Shown in pieces: positions 33,748-44,900 of a stretch of DNA of 64,000 bases; position 1 is the first letter of the stretch, and each line of letters opens with the position of its first letter. The notes beneath the pieces are model-generated. The model worked only from the letters and a program-made list of their open reading frames with translations. It was not told the origin of the DNA and made no database searches. Both the position numbers and the translations under genes were made by a program. The stretch is from Immersiella caudata (Eukaryota > Ascomycota > Sordariomycetes > Sordariales > Lasiosphaeriaceae), in assembly GCA_030512335.1 (NCBI GenBank), contig JAULSU010000006.1, forward strand, positions 1,240,001 through 1,304,000. The letters run 5' to 3'.

Positions 33748-34734
33748 TCACTCCGTCCCCAACACAACTTCCCATAACACCTCCGCCATCCTCCCCTCCC
33801 CCCTCTCCCACATCTCATCATGCCCCCCTCCCGCCTCCATCTCCACCACATCCACCCCCTCCCTCTCCAAAACCCCCCTCATCCCTTCCAACTGCCCCCT
33901 CGGCACCAACCCATCCTCCCCACTCTGCACCAACACCGCCTTCCTCCTCTCCCCTTCCCACTCCCCAACCCACTCCCCAACCCACTCCCTCGCCGTAGCC
34001 GGACAAACCGCCCTCCAGGTCTCCTCCCCATCCCCAAACGCCCCCCTCGTAAACTCCTCGTACGCTTCTCTCAACCCCTCATATCCCACTGGAGGGGTTT
34101 TAATAAACCCCGCCAGATCATAGAGCCCGTTCAACCCAACTACCACCTGCGGCTTGCGTATCTGCATTTCTCCGCTCAACCCCCACCTTGTGGGATCCAT
34201 AACCGCCTGAAACGCCAACGTCGCTCCACAGCTATGTCCTGCAAGGACGTACCTTCCCGTGGCAACCCTCGCGCGCTGAAGGAAGGAAATGGCGCCTAGC
34301 ACATCGTGGATGTGATCAGGATGGTGCGCAGCGTGTGCGGGGTTGGATGATGGGTGGTTTGGGTGCGAAGAGAGGCGGTAGTTGATCGATACGAGGCCGG
34401 CGATGGGGTTTCCATTGTGATTGTTGTTTTTGAGAAGGAGGGAGGTCGCGGCGGGGTGGAAGGCGGAGGCGTCTACGAGGGGGTCACGCCAGGCGCCGCC
34501 GTGGATGAAGAGGATCCAGGTGCTATCGCTGGGTGTTGGAGACGGGGTGGGGAGAGGGGGTGGTTGGGTTCCGGGGATGTAGATGGTGAGGGTTTGGAGG
34601 GTGGTGCTGCCGGGTACGTAAGGAACGTGCTTTTGGAGGCCGGGGATGATGGGGCGTTGGGCGTTGTTTAGAGGTTGGGTGGCGGTCCATGGGGCGGAGG
34701 CCCAGAGGGATTCATCGTCGGAGGGGGGTGGCAT
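33748..34734 (-). CDS. BNA7: Kynurenine (N-formylkynurenine) formamidase
   Basis: A single exon of 328 residues. It is an alpha/beta hydrolase that cleaves N-formylkynurenine to kynurenine in tryptophan breakdown and de novo NAD synthesis. The oxyanion-hole motif is FIHGGAWRDP. The nucleophile elbow is LAGHSCGATLAFQ. The acid lies in SGEDGLVPRGQ and the catalytic His in GGGHDEMWERG; all are in the order known for fungal Bna7. An N-terminal Pro-rich loop (PPPLPTPSPTPS) and the tandem EWVGEWVGEWEGE near residue 260 are unusual additions. Just before the ATG lies a CCA/CAA repeat (34741..34772). The call is strong. Confidence 0.9.
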   Translation of the reverse strand: MPPPSDDESLWASAPWTATQPLNNAQRPIIPGLQKHVPYVPGSTTLQTLTIYIPGTQPPPLPTPSPTPSDSTWILFIHGGAWRDPLVDASAFHPAATSLLLKNNNHNGNPIAGLVSINYRLSSHPNHPSSNPAHAAHHPDHIHDVLGAISFLQRARVATGRYVLAGHSCGATLAFQAVMDPTRWGLSGEMQIRKPQVVVGLNGLYDLAGFIKTPPVGYEGLREAYEEFTRGAFGDGEETWRAVCPATAREWVGEWVGEWEGERRKAVLVQSGEDGLVPRGQLEGMRGVLEREGVDVVEMEAGGGHDEMWERGEGRMAEVLWEVVLGTE

Positions 34735-36259
34735 TTTGGCTGGTGGTGGTGGTGGTTGTTGTTGTTGTTGTTGTTATGAGGATGTCTGGGGAAGTGGTGG
34801 CAGTGACGTTGACGAAGCCTGCGGTGGTGGGGAACGGGGTTCGGAAGATAACGCTCGGTTAGACCCGAGGTGCGGGAACTGGAGGGGTAGCTTGGACCGT
34901 GGAGGGGTTGCACCAGATTGGAAAGCTTCATTTCTCACCGTCTGGGGACGCGATGCAGTCCATGTGCCAAGTAAATAATAAAAGATTTCCAGTCTACTAT
35001 CCATCAATTTGCAATCTGAAATGCCTCCAATGGGGTTGCGCTGCGGTTGGCGTTAACGCTGGTACGGCAGCAGCGGCGATTGGCCCGGGTCGATGGCTCG
35101 GGACTACTTTTGGCAACCGCATGCTTATGTGCAAGGGTCAGAGAGGAATACATGGACGCCACATTCGAGGTCTACAAGGTCCAAAACTGCGATTGCTAAT
35201 TGAACTACCAAGGCTCGGAGGATGCAGTAGCGGGCCCGTTGTGATATCGCCTAGGGAGGAGGTAGCCTAGGTGCAAATATCATAGAATTCATTGAAAATA
35301 TTTGTAGCTAAGGCGGGCATGAAAAGAGCTCAACTGAACTTGGATTTTCGACCTGCATTATGTGTGCGACTTCAACTCAAACAGGACCGACGTGAGTAAC
35401 TTGAATTGAAAGCGGACACTGAAGCTCCCGTCATATTCTGAAGTTGAAACTCAACTTAATTCTGTTGGACTGCCATTTGTGGAAGTACTGCCACCATGTG
35501 TCGAGAGGGGAATTTCCAGTTGTGAAAGTAATGGTGGACCCCTTATAGTGGTTTGATCAAAAGGGGAACTTAAAAAGTTTCCCGTCTTTCTTCGTCCTGG
35601 CTTGCTTATTTGAATAGATGCTGTAACTTGATAGCATGCCAGTGTAGGCCCAATCCAGATATGTCAGGCAGGTCGTTGCCAGGAAATAAAAAATTCAAAG
35701 CATCTCCAAATTGGAGCCTGCAAAAACGCCACGCCCAAGGCATGGCTAAGCATCTTTTACAAGATAGATATGTGGATATCCTACACCTCACTCCCCAGTT
35801 AAATAACGTCAACATGTTCCTCGCCGCGAATTAACATGGCGTTAGCCCTTCCATTTTTCCAACCCGACCCAAAAGACATGCACCTCCGTGTTTCAACAGG
35901 TATTACCGTCCATTCCATGCGTAGATGCTCCGCTCCTCTGCGTTAGGGGTGTCCATCCCTCTCTCCCAATGAAAAGAACCGTCATGGTATCGCTAAACCG
36001 GTATTCCAAAGAATCAGCCTCCAAGCCACCCGTTTCCTTTCTTCTCTGTTCCCCTTAACTACTGTGTCCCACAGTAGCATCGCCCCCTTTTCGTTTATGT
36101 ATTATGTTGTAGGCAATAGGGCTGTAGACCGTTCATCGTCATGGTATATCCACCCGCTCGTCCGCATCATCTGCCAGTCATCGAACCCACCCTTTTTTTT
36201 GACCAGACCCAATCCGTTAATGCAAACACCGATGTATGCATTCGCTCGTACCCTGCTCC
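34735..36259. other. Intergenic region, AT-richer than its neighbours
   Basis: About 1.5 kb between the formamidase start and the stop of the Zn2Cys6 gene, both on the minus strand. The part 35280..35850 is AT-richer. No gene was recognised. Confidence 0.45.
34741..34772. repeat. TGG/TTG triplet repeat in the BNA7 leader
   Basis: Four TGG triplets run into about seven TTG triplets. On the transcribed minus strand this is a CAA/CCA repeat ending 6 bases before the BNA7 ATG, in the likely 5' leader. Confidence 0.85.
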
Positions 36260-38968
36260 TCAAATGATATTCGCAATGCTGATTCTCTCCTGGCTCTTAC
36301 TCTTTGCGACCCCTGAGCTTGTCGTTGGCGTTCCGGCCGTTGTTGGGCTGTGATTCATCGGACTATGATGCATCGGGCTCCCCTCCCCTCCCCTCGGCAA
36401 CAGCCCGCCTGGTGGTGCGCTCGTGCCCGGTTCTATTTTTGGTGGGAGCGGCTGCTGCAGTAGCGATGGTAATGTCGAGTTCGGCCCCCAGCCACGTTGT
36501 GGTTGTACTGGAGGGGGCGGGAGCGGCGGCGGGGGTTGTTGCCTCGGTGGAGGGGGTGCAGAGACAGGCGCTGTCGGAGCCGTCGGAGTCGTCTGACCAG
36601 ATGCTAGATTCCTCAGCATATCCTCCATCCTCTCCCACGCCCCGGCAGTAGTCCATTCCCACCGCTCCTCGTGAGTCAGGCTCGTTCTTGTATCGAGACT
36701 GAAGAGGCTATCCTTTGGTGTCGAGACCGATGGTTGTTGGGGTGAGGGAAGATGGGTCTCGCGTTCGCCGCCAACCCAAACCCATGACGTCTCCGGTCCG
36801 GCTTGGAGATCGGCACTGACATACGCGAGCAGCTCCTCGTCGCGGAGAAGTGCATCTTGTATGGCGCTCGGGGAGGGTCGGGGCGGTGGTGCAAAAGGTT
36901 GTTGGGCGTGGCCCGGTGGTGTTGCCTGGGCGAGGAAAGTCGCGTACTCGGCACGTTTTGACGCGAGCGTCGAGATGAAGAAGGCGAGGAAGCGGAGGGC
37001 GGGAATGGCTACCTCGCGGTGAGGAGTGATGGTGGTGAGCGTGCGGATGCAAACAGACGCCTGGTCAAGATAGTTTGTGTACAGGAGAAAGAGTGCACAG
37101 CGGAAAATGTGCGTGGTCAGGAGGGCCGTGGCGCCCTCGGGCAGCGAGGAAGAGGTCCTCGTGAGGAGCTGGGCTGTTTCGTGCGCTGTGTGGTTGCATT
37201 GCTCTATCGCGATGAGCCGCACGTCCGGAGGACAGGTAGGCGTCAGATTGTGCCGGTGGAGGAGCATCCGAGCATGCAGGAGATACACCAAAGGATTCAG
37301 CAGGACGGGCGAGAGCGTTGCGCTGCTCGAAGGGTCGCAGGCTTGGGGAAAGGTGCGGAGGCACAATCCAAAGTGCTGGTCAAAGGTCGCGAGACGGGTC
37401 GGAGCAATGACTGGAGTCGACAGCGCCCTGCCGAGCGCCGTGTAGGATCGAATGACGTGGATGATGGCCAGCAGGGAGTGCGTTAGAGGCTCGGCGCCGT
37501 TTGGCACCAGCATGCCACCGTCGTGTATGTAGTGGTCGTCGACGCAGGCCGGAAGCGACACGTCGCAGTCCGAGTCGTCGATCAGGCTTGGCCGTCCCAG
37601 CTCCAGCGCCAGACTGCGATCGAGAATGTAAATCGTCCACCACGTCCTCCTCCGCATTTCGCCCTCGATGATCGGCCAAGCTCCCGACTCTGACTGCAGC
37701 CCAAGATCCTGCGCGACCCTCACCGCGTTGCCCAGCCAGCTCCACGCTGCCGACTTGAGGTTCATCTCGTTCAGCGCCAGGGTGATCAGCACCAAGGCTC
37801 GCGCGTTGTCGAGCACGTAATCGTTGTTCCAGGGGTCGATCAACGTCCTGGCTTGCTCGAGCAGGCTGGCAGCCGAGAAACCACGCAGTTGCTCCTCCTC
37901 GGCGATGAACAACCTCCCGATGGCCAGGGCAGCGAAGAACAAAGACATAAAAGCCGAGGAAACCCGCAACGGTGCGCCTTGCTTGTACAGGCCGTCGACC
38001 GTCTGCTGGAAGGTGGGCCAGTGGATCGTCGGTGTCATGGTGTGGGCGGACGAGTAGTAAGAACGGAGCAGCAATTCCGTCGTCTGCCGTGGTGGGAGCA
38101 TCTGCTGGAAGTCTCGAGTTTCGGGGACAGGGGGCTGACGATACTGCGCCGGCGGTTTCCAAAGGCCCCGCGAAAAGTTGCGCAGGTTGGCTCTCGCCCG
38201 TGCTAGGTCGTGGGTAGGCGCTGGCCGCTTCTTTCTCCTCGGTTCCACACCGATCTCCGGGAGCTGCAGCGGGAGCCGCTCGACGCCGTCCACATCCATG
38301 TCCAGCTGGCCGTCTCGCTCCTGCAGCATGCGGCGCAGGCTGTTGTTCTCGCGGCGGATGCGCTCCATCTGCTTCTCCAGGTCCTGAACCTGCTTGATGG
38401 ACGACATGCGCCGGTTAGTCTCCTTGGTGAACTGGCACTTGACATTGCGGCTGGAGCACTCGGAGCAGCTGGTCGTCTCGGTGGCGTCGCACTTGACCTT
38501 GCGCTCTCGGCAAGCGTCGCAGCTGGGGTCCTTCCTCCGCTGGCGGTACGCTCTCTTCTGGGCCTGAGACGACCCGGACGAGGGCAGCGGAGCGTGGGAC
38601 GGGCCCGGGGTGCCGGCGGCCGACTCGCTGGACGGCAGAGACTCCCGGCCCATGGTGGACGTCGCCGTTACGGGGGTGTACGGCTGGAAAGAACTCGGCA
38701 AGGGCTGTTGCTGCTGCTGTTGTTGCTGACGATGATGCGGTGGTTGCTGCTGAATCGGTGGCAGTGGTGGGATGCCGATGGGGTGCGGGACAGGCGCTGG
38801 GTTCGGCCGCGCGCTGGCAGGCGAACTCGTCGTGCTGGCGCTCATCAGGCCGCCGAGGTACTGGGCTGGCGGCTTGGGTGAGGGGGCCGGCTTGACGGAC
38901 GGGGACTCGTAGGGCCGCGCAGAGAGGTTGGGAGATCGGGAGTAGCGAGCGTGCGAGGCGGTGGCCAT
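36260..38968 (-). CDS. Zn2Cys6 transcription factor with fungal-specific middle domain
   Basis: A single exon; 902 residues from MATASHARYSRSPNLSARPY. An in-frame ATG at 39070 would add 34 residues, but the charged, Pro-rich extra stretch looks less conserved. After a Pro/Ser/Gln-rich start with a run of eight Gln, the zinc cluster spans about residues 150-177: PSCDACRERKVKCDA then TSCSECSSRNVKCQF (C-x2-C-x6-C-x7-C-x2-C-x6-C). A coiled-coil dimerisation segment follows (SIKQVQDLEKQMERIRRENN). The fungal_trans region includes LRSYYSSAHTMTPTIHWPTF and GEMRRRTWWTIYILDRSLAL. The C-terminus is Pro/Gln-rich, a likely activation or disordered tail. It is a nuclear DNA-binding regulator; the target pathway is unknown. 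It lies next to a very large upstream interval. Confidence 0.9.
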   Translation of the reverse strand: MATASHARYSRSPNLSARPYESPSVKPAPSPKPPAQYLGGLMSASTTSSPASARPNPAPVPHPIGIPPLPPIQQQPPHHRQQQQQQQQPLPSSFQPYTPVTATSTMGRESLPSSESAAGTPGPSHAPLPSSGSSQAQKRAYRQRRKDPSCDACRERKVKCDATETTSCSECSSRNVKCQFTKETNRRMSSIKQVQDLEKQMERIRRENNSLRRMLQERDGQLDMDVDGVERLPLQLPEIGVEPRRKKRPAPTHDLARARANLRNFSRGLWKPPAQYRQPPVPETRDFQQMLPPRQTTELLLRSYYSSAHTMTPTIHWPTFQQTVDGLYKQGAPLRVSSAFMSLFFAALAIGRLFIAEEEQLRGFSAASLLEQARTLIDPWNNDYVLDNARALVLITLALNEMNLKSAAWSWLGNAVRVAQDLGLQSESGAWPIIEGEMRRRTWWTIYILDRSLALELGRPSLIDDSDCDVSLPACVDDHYIHDGGMLVPNGAEPLTHSLLAIIHVIRSYTALGRALSTPVIAPTRLATFDQHFGLCLRTFPQACDPSSSATLSPVLLNPLVYLLHARMLLHRHNLTPTCPPDVRLIAIEQCNHTAHETAQLLTRTSSSLPEGATALLTTHIFRCALFLLYTNYLDQASVCIRTLTTITPHREVAIPALRFLAFFISTLASKRAEYATFLAQATPPGHAQQPFAPPPRPSPSAIQDALLRDEELLAYVSADLQAGPETSWVWVGGERETHLPSPQQPSVSTPKDSLFSLDTRTSLTHEERWEWTTAGAWERMEDMLRNLASGQTTPTAPTAPVSAPPPPRQQPPPPLPPPPVQPQRGWGPNSTLPSLLQQPLPPKIEPGTSAPPGGLLPRGGEGSPMHHSPMNHSPTTAGTPTTSSGVAKSKSQERISIANII

Positions 38969-41900
38969 GGTGTTGGTAAATAAGATCTTGTTTCCGGTAG
39001 GCTGATTCGGATGTGTCTCCACAGGATCCCCGATAGGACCGTCTCTGGGGAACGGCCGGTCCAGGAGCATGCAGACGGGCTATGGGGGTGTTTTTTTTGG
39101 GGGGATGGGGAGGTGGAAAAGGGAAAACCAAGCGCAGCCGTTTCCCCCCCCGTTGTGCGTTGCCCGTTCCGCCCTAGCCACTTGCTACACACTTCGCTCT
39201 TCTACACACACCACCTCTCGCCACGCTTGCTGCTTGCTGGTTTGCAGCATACGCTGATGCACACGCACGCCCGAATTGGCCTCCAGGTCCAAGGAGCGTC
39301 CTGCCAACGGGGTTGTCGTTGCTGCCAGGACCCCGTCGATCAGGTTCAGGGGGGGACTGAAGAGCACAGAGCGGGAGCGTCGTCAGCGCCGTGGAGAGCA
39401 GAGAGGATCTCCTCAGGGGGTGTTCCCTTCGTTGCGTTTTTCTGTGGGCGAGCAAAAGACTGGACTGGCGGGGACGTGCTGGGCAGGCAGGTGCGCCGTG
39501 CTGCAGTGCCGTGTGACCTCAATGCCGCTACGATCCGCCGGTTTCCTTGCTCTGGGTTGCACGCCTGACTTTCGTCCTCGTCCGTTTTTGCTCGAGTTAC
39601 TCCAGCGCAGGCCGTCGTTCCAGACCTCGAGGCCTCGGGAGCAGTGCCGCACGGTAGGGTCCCGGGACAAGAGCAAGCAATACAACCTCTGTTATTTCGG
39701 CGGACGTTTTAGTAGCGCCCGTGGATATCAAGCATGCTATGATCCCCCCAGGTAGAGTGCGATGGGTGGTGTCTGAAAACAGTCGGCGCTCGGCAAAAGC
39801 GATCCGGCAGCTGGGGGCTTAAAGCAGCAGCCAGCAACGAGCCAAGAAGCACGTTCGTCGGGCCCCGTTCTCGCCAACGACGACGAGACGCGGGCGGGCG
39901 AGAAGAGGAGGAAGGGGTGTGGAGGCTACCGGCCAGGCGAAGCCGCGCAGCGCAGAGGGTGATCGCTCAGGAGTCAAGCAGGGCTGGGCTGCTGCAGTGC
40001 AGGAGCCGGCTGGGTGTCAGGAGGGAGCAAGCGAGCAAGCGAGCGAGTGAGCAAGCAAGCAAGCAAGCAAGCGAGTGAGCAAGCAAGCAAGCGCCTGGCG
40101 ATGAATGGACGGATGGACCGCTGGGAGTGCGATGTGATGGGGAAAACAAGAACGGGCACCCGCCCGGCTCAGCGACGACGGGTTGGGATGGTATACTTGC
40201 TACGGCTGAGCGCTGTGGAGGCCCTCCTCTTGGCTCTGCCCATCCATGCCCGCCAGCAGTTCCCCATCGCCGCCGCACGGGTTCGGCGTGCGGAGCCGTT
40301 TGTAAATCTGTCTCCCGGGCCCCCATGGGTCCCCAGGCTGCCCGGCTCTGGGCCTGCTGCTCATAGCCATTGACGGCGCGCGGGGGCGCATCGCCTGCTT
40401 GTCTCGCAAGTCATCCCTGTATCTGTAAAAATGACAGACGAACGAAGCAGCGCCCCAGTGAATCGGGTTACGCCCAGATCTTGCCAGCGCGTTTTGGGGC
40501 CAGCTTCCTCGCAATGTTCCTCCCCCTGTGCGCGAGCGAGCCTCGGACGGTTGCGCTCGGCTTGGAGGCTAGGGACCCTGGACCCTGCCAGCAATCCCCC
40601 AGCGAATCGGCTACCATGCGAAAGCATCTTGAGTTAGGTGGGTGTTGTGCCGCCCCTCAGTGATCTACCCGTTTTCTCCTTTGGAACCGCAGCTGGTGTC
40701 GTGTCGGCGCATCGCAGCCGGCGCTTCAAGCAGCCGCTGGCTGTTGGACCCAGTACTGTTGCAGCGAGCACCATTACGGTAGCATTCTATGCGGCACACA
40801 AGACGGACCGTGGCTGGTCAGTCGACGCCTGTGAGATGCGGTGTTTCCCGGCTCCTGATGTCGGCTCATCCAACGACCGACAGCTTTTGTTGCGGTTGGA
40901 CCTCGAACGCCCCATTGGACGTTGTTCTCGGCTTGATCCGTAGCTGGTCGACAGGCTGACGCTGGCTGGAGGATTAGGCTGGCATCAGATCAACCGAGCC
41001 ATGGCAATATCGCCAGTCATGCAGGAAGCAAGTCGCCGGTTCAGCTGGGTTGAAACACGTTTGTGTCTGTTGGCATGTTCTGAGCCTGAGCTGGAAACGT
41101 TTTTCTTTCAATTTGCGAGATGCGCGCTTCCCTCTCTGAAAAGCCTCTCCCACCTTTGCGGCGCATGCCCATCTGCAATTGTTGCGCATCTCTGCAGCTC
41201 TTGCAGAGGAGGTGCAGCTGGTGGCTGAGGAGCTGGGCTGGGATGATGGATTGAGCAAGGCAGCCAGCGAGGGTGTCGGCCGCTGGTCATTGGTAGCGTC
41301 AAGCCTCGGGCTGGGGTGGCAGTCGTGCATCCCGACAAGCCCCTCCACCTCATCCCGTCCACTCGGCATGGGTGCCAGGTCAGTTCCGGGCCATGATGTG
41401 CATTCGGAATCTCAAAACAATTTGTGCGCGCCCCCCTTCCTCTCCGGCTGCAAGCCGACATGCTGCCCGCTCGATTCGTGCCACGCCTGGGATGGACAAC
41501 GTGCCCCTTTTCGGTGCTCAGGCTACCCACGCCGTGTAATTGCAGGGTCGAGAGCTCCCGGTGCAGGGCTGGTTGATGATGCGCTGATAACAGAATACCC
41601 TGCTTTCGAGAGTGATGGTGATGGTGAAAAAATCTGACAACCTGAAGCCGAAGCAGCTCACATGTCTTACCATTGCAGAAGACAGCAATATCCGAGGGCC
41701 ATGTAGTATTGGGATCATCACCAGTGCCCGTGTTCTCCATGCTGAATGCACACCGATACACCCTCGCCGTCCCAAGTCCTCGTCGACGGCTCTGCTGTGC
41801 TCCCAAGGGCGATGCCGTGCACCCAGCGAAAGCGGACTCGGGTCCTGCTGTGGCGGCCAGCATTGTGGCTTCTGCTGAGCTAGAAGATCGGATACAGGCG

Positions 41901-44900
41901 GCCTGTCTATTCTTATCCCATTAGAGATCTGTTACCTGCTCTCCGACATGTGGCGCCCAACGCTGCCAGCCTCGACCTCGCCAGCTCGGCTGCGAGTCCG
42001 TAGACGGCATCAACATGAGTGCTTCAGCATCAAAATCCCGACAGGCTGCCTGCCTATCTCGTCACACAGCGTCCGTACGAGGTATCGCAGGACCGGCTCT
42101 GATTTGGGTGCGCGATTTCGGGGCCGCCCCTCCTGCACGAGAAGCCATCAGACCTGTTTCTCTCGTTCGATATTGAAGTCCAGCAGGTTCGGCAGGTTGG
42201 TTGCCAACCGAACCCTCCAGTTTCCCACTGGCCGTGCACAGCATGAGCTAGCGCCACGTCCTGCAAAAGGATCTCGAGTGGAGAGTGACGCTTGGATGAT
42301 GGGGCCCCCATCTCCTCCCGCCCCAACGGGACGGCTTCACTCTGCTGCTGTGCACAGATGGAGAGAAGTGGCACTCCATCCAGACCTGGTTAGACCGGCG
42401 CGAAGCGCATCGACGAGAGGAAGGAATGTGGGGACGGTTCCAGAGGACGACTTCGTTTCCACATGCGTCGAAGGCGACATCGACACTGGCGTCCACCCAA
42501 CCGCACCATTCAGGTCGAGGGGTCCGCTGCCCAGAAGTTTGGTGTCCTGCGGGAAACAATAAGCAACTCGGGGCCCCTTTCGGCCCAAAAGCGCCCAGAG
42601 TTGCAAAATGCTCACAGCTTTTGCTGGTTGCTACCGGATTTCAGACCGTTACAGTGCATCCGCCCCTCTCACACGACGCCGCCGCCGACGACGCTCTCGC
42701 CAGGAAAGCCCAACAATGTCGCTCTATTGCCATGCAGGCAAGGCCCTGAGCGGAGACCAATGTGGGCGCTGCCGGGCCGGCCTGACGCCTCGCAGCCGAG
42801 ACGGTCGAGAGTGTGCATCGCAGCGTGCCGCTTCACGAGAAGTGTGTGCCTGGGGCCTGCTGGCATCCGCTTGCTGTCAGAGGCTCGAAATTCCGGGATA
42901 TCGCTTCGGAAAGGTGCCGACCCGGGTGGCCCTTGCTTGTGCCAGCGTGATTGTCCGTCTGCTGCCTGAGTTCCCACTCGGGCGTGTGTGCCAACGGTGG
43001 GCAATTGAGACGCTGGCGAAGCACCCCGTGAGGGAATTTTTCCAAGTGAGAAACAAGGAGTTTACACGCAAACACGGCACCTCCGAAGCAATCGCATAAT
43101 TTGATGCGCAGAACTGATGCTCAGAACTTTCCAGATCGCCGTTGCTGATCGCGGATTTTCGATGGGAGATTTGTGGTGAGGTAGGGCTTGGCGACCAGCG
43201 AAGCGCTCGATCCTAGATCCCTGCTCACCCACGCCCAGTAGTTCGAGGGGCTGCGAAGACGCCGGGCACGGGCCAGCGGGGGAGTCCCAACGCTCTTCCC
43301 GAGCCATTTCTCTCGGTCCCAGACTTCCTGCTGATTGGCCCCCGCCTTGACCGTTTCAAGATCGTGCAAGGCGCAGTTTATCTGATCGTGGACTTGGGCT
43401 TGGTGCACCGTATCTCACCGTTATACCGTTATGGCACCTTGGCGAGGTGCCCGTATGGGGCTTCTTTTTACTTTTTACACATGCTTTGTGCCAGCCAACC
43501 AGGCGCCGGAGAAGCGCGCCCGATCCATTTGTTCCGCCCGGCTGGCTCAAGCAAGCCATGTCTCTGCTGGGCCTAACCTGGGAGATTTGAGGGTACCTGC
43601 CGCCGCGGTGTGCCCAATTTAACCAAGTGGTACAGGCTGGGCGATCCAATAGTGATTCGGAGATTTTCCACCAGTCAATCAACCGTCACCAAGACCACCG
43701 TTCTGGCTGTCGATTTCCAGCTTCTTGCCTTTCCCTTATCGACCGCCCCCAGCTTTTCACCTCGAATGCAAAACGGTTTGCAAACCAGAGACAACGACGG
43801 GGCGTCGCGAAATTCATGCGGCTCCCGTCAGGCAGCACACATGTCCTCCATGGGCACGCGCTGCTCAAAGCTACCAGGCCCAGTCCAGGCCAATTCAGAT
43901 GGCGGCTCAATGTCACCTCGGGTCCTCCGCTGGCCCCTTCATGTTTCACATCGCTGTTGGGATGGAGTGGGTCGCGGAAAGGCGGACCACGGCGGGGGAA
44001 TACCCTTGCCAGTCCAACTGCTGCCCTGTCGCCTGGCGAGTCTTTTCTCAACGGTGCTGGCGAGATGACTGCAGGCCGGGAACCCGGAACCGAGCCCTAT
44101 GCAGACCCAACGCTAAGCGGTCGCCGAACAAGCAAAGACGGGGGAGGATCCGGCCGCCTGTGCCGAGTAGGTCTGTCCAACATGTTGGAATGGTTGCGAA
44201 CTGACTAACGGTAACTGACAAAACGCAGCACAATCGTGCAGTCGGGATCTTACGGGCCACTCCTGCGAGGACAACCCAAAGCAGTTGGCGCTGGAAGCTC
44301 GATGCCGGCTCAAGCTGCAAACGAAGGCCAGCACCTGGAGACCTATCGAACCCGGCCGAACCTAGCGACAGCTGGATGGCCCGCCGTCCCATCGCTCATG
44401 ACTCGAAACGCCAGCCCCAGCTCCCAGACCCATCACGACGACGAAGCGAAAAGACCCGCTGCGACTGCTGCACCAGGCAAAGAAACAACGGGCGGCCCCA
44501 AAATAGGACCCCTTTCCGTTGCAGGCCCTCATCATTGCGATGTGAGGCGCGCCAACCCGCCCCCAGAGTTTGCGGTGATAAACAGCGCCCGATATTAGGC
44601 GGCCAAAGGCTCCGTCCCGTTTTTCGGGGCTGGGTGGAGGACCACTCGCCAGTCACGCAGCACGCCGCAGGACCACAATGCCCAAATGAGATTGGGCCCA
44701 TCCGATTGCCGAAAGCCGGACGAGATGGTCGGTTCCGCATGCACGGTCGGTTTAAAATAGCTCCCTTTTTGAATCTCGCAAGCACTGCTTGATACTATGC
44801 ACACACACTGCACTACTCCATAAGGTACCACAGTACATACGTGCTGCGTATGGCCGTGGGGCTGAACCAAGCCGGAAGGTGGCGCGTTTGCCATCTCAGA

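Noticed and set aside
38210..38881. 223-codon frame antisense to the Zn2Cys6 gene
   Set aside because: Overlaps the zinc-cluster coding region in reverse; Leu/Ala/Arg-rich artefact of Pro/Gln codons.
41108..41863. 251-codon minus-strand frame in the large gene-free interval
   Set aside because: Rich in Cys, His, Arg and Ser without order, overlapped by open frames on the other strand, with no motif or splice partner.
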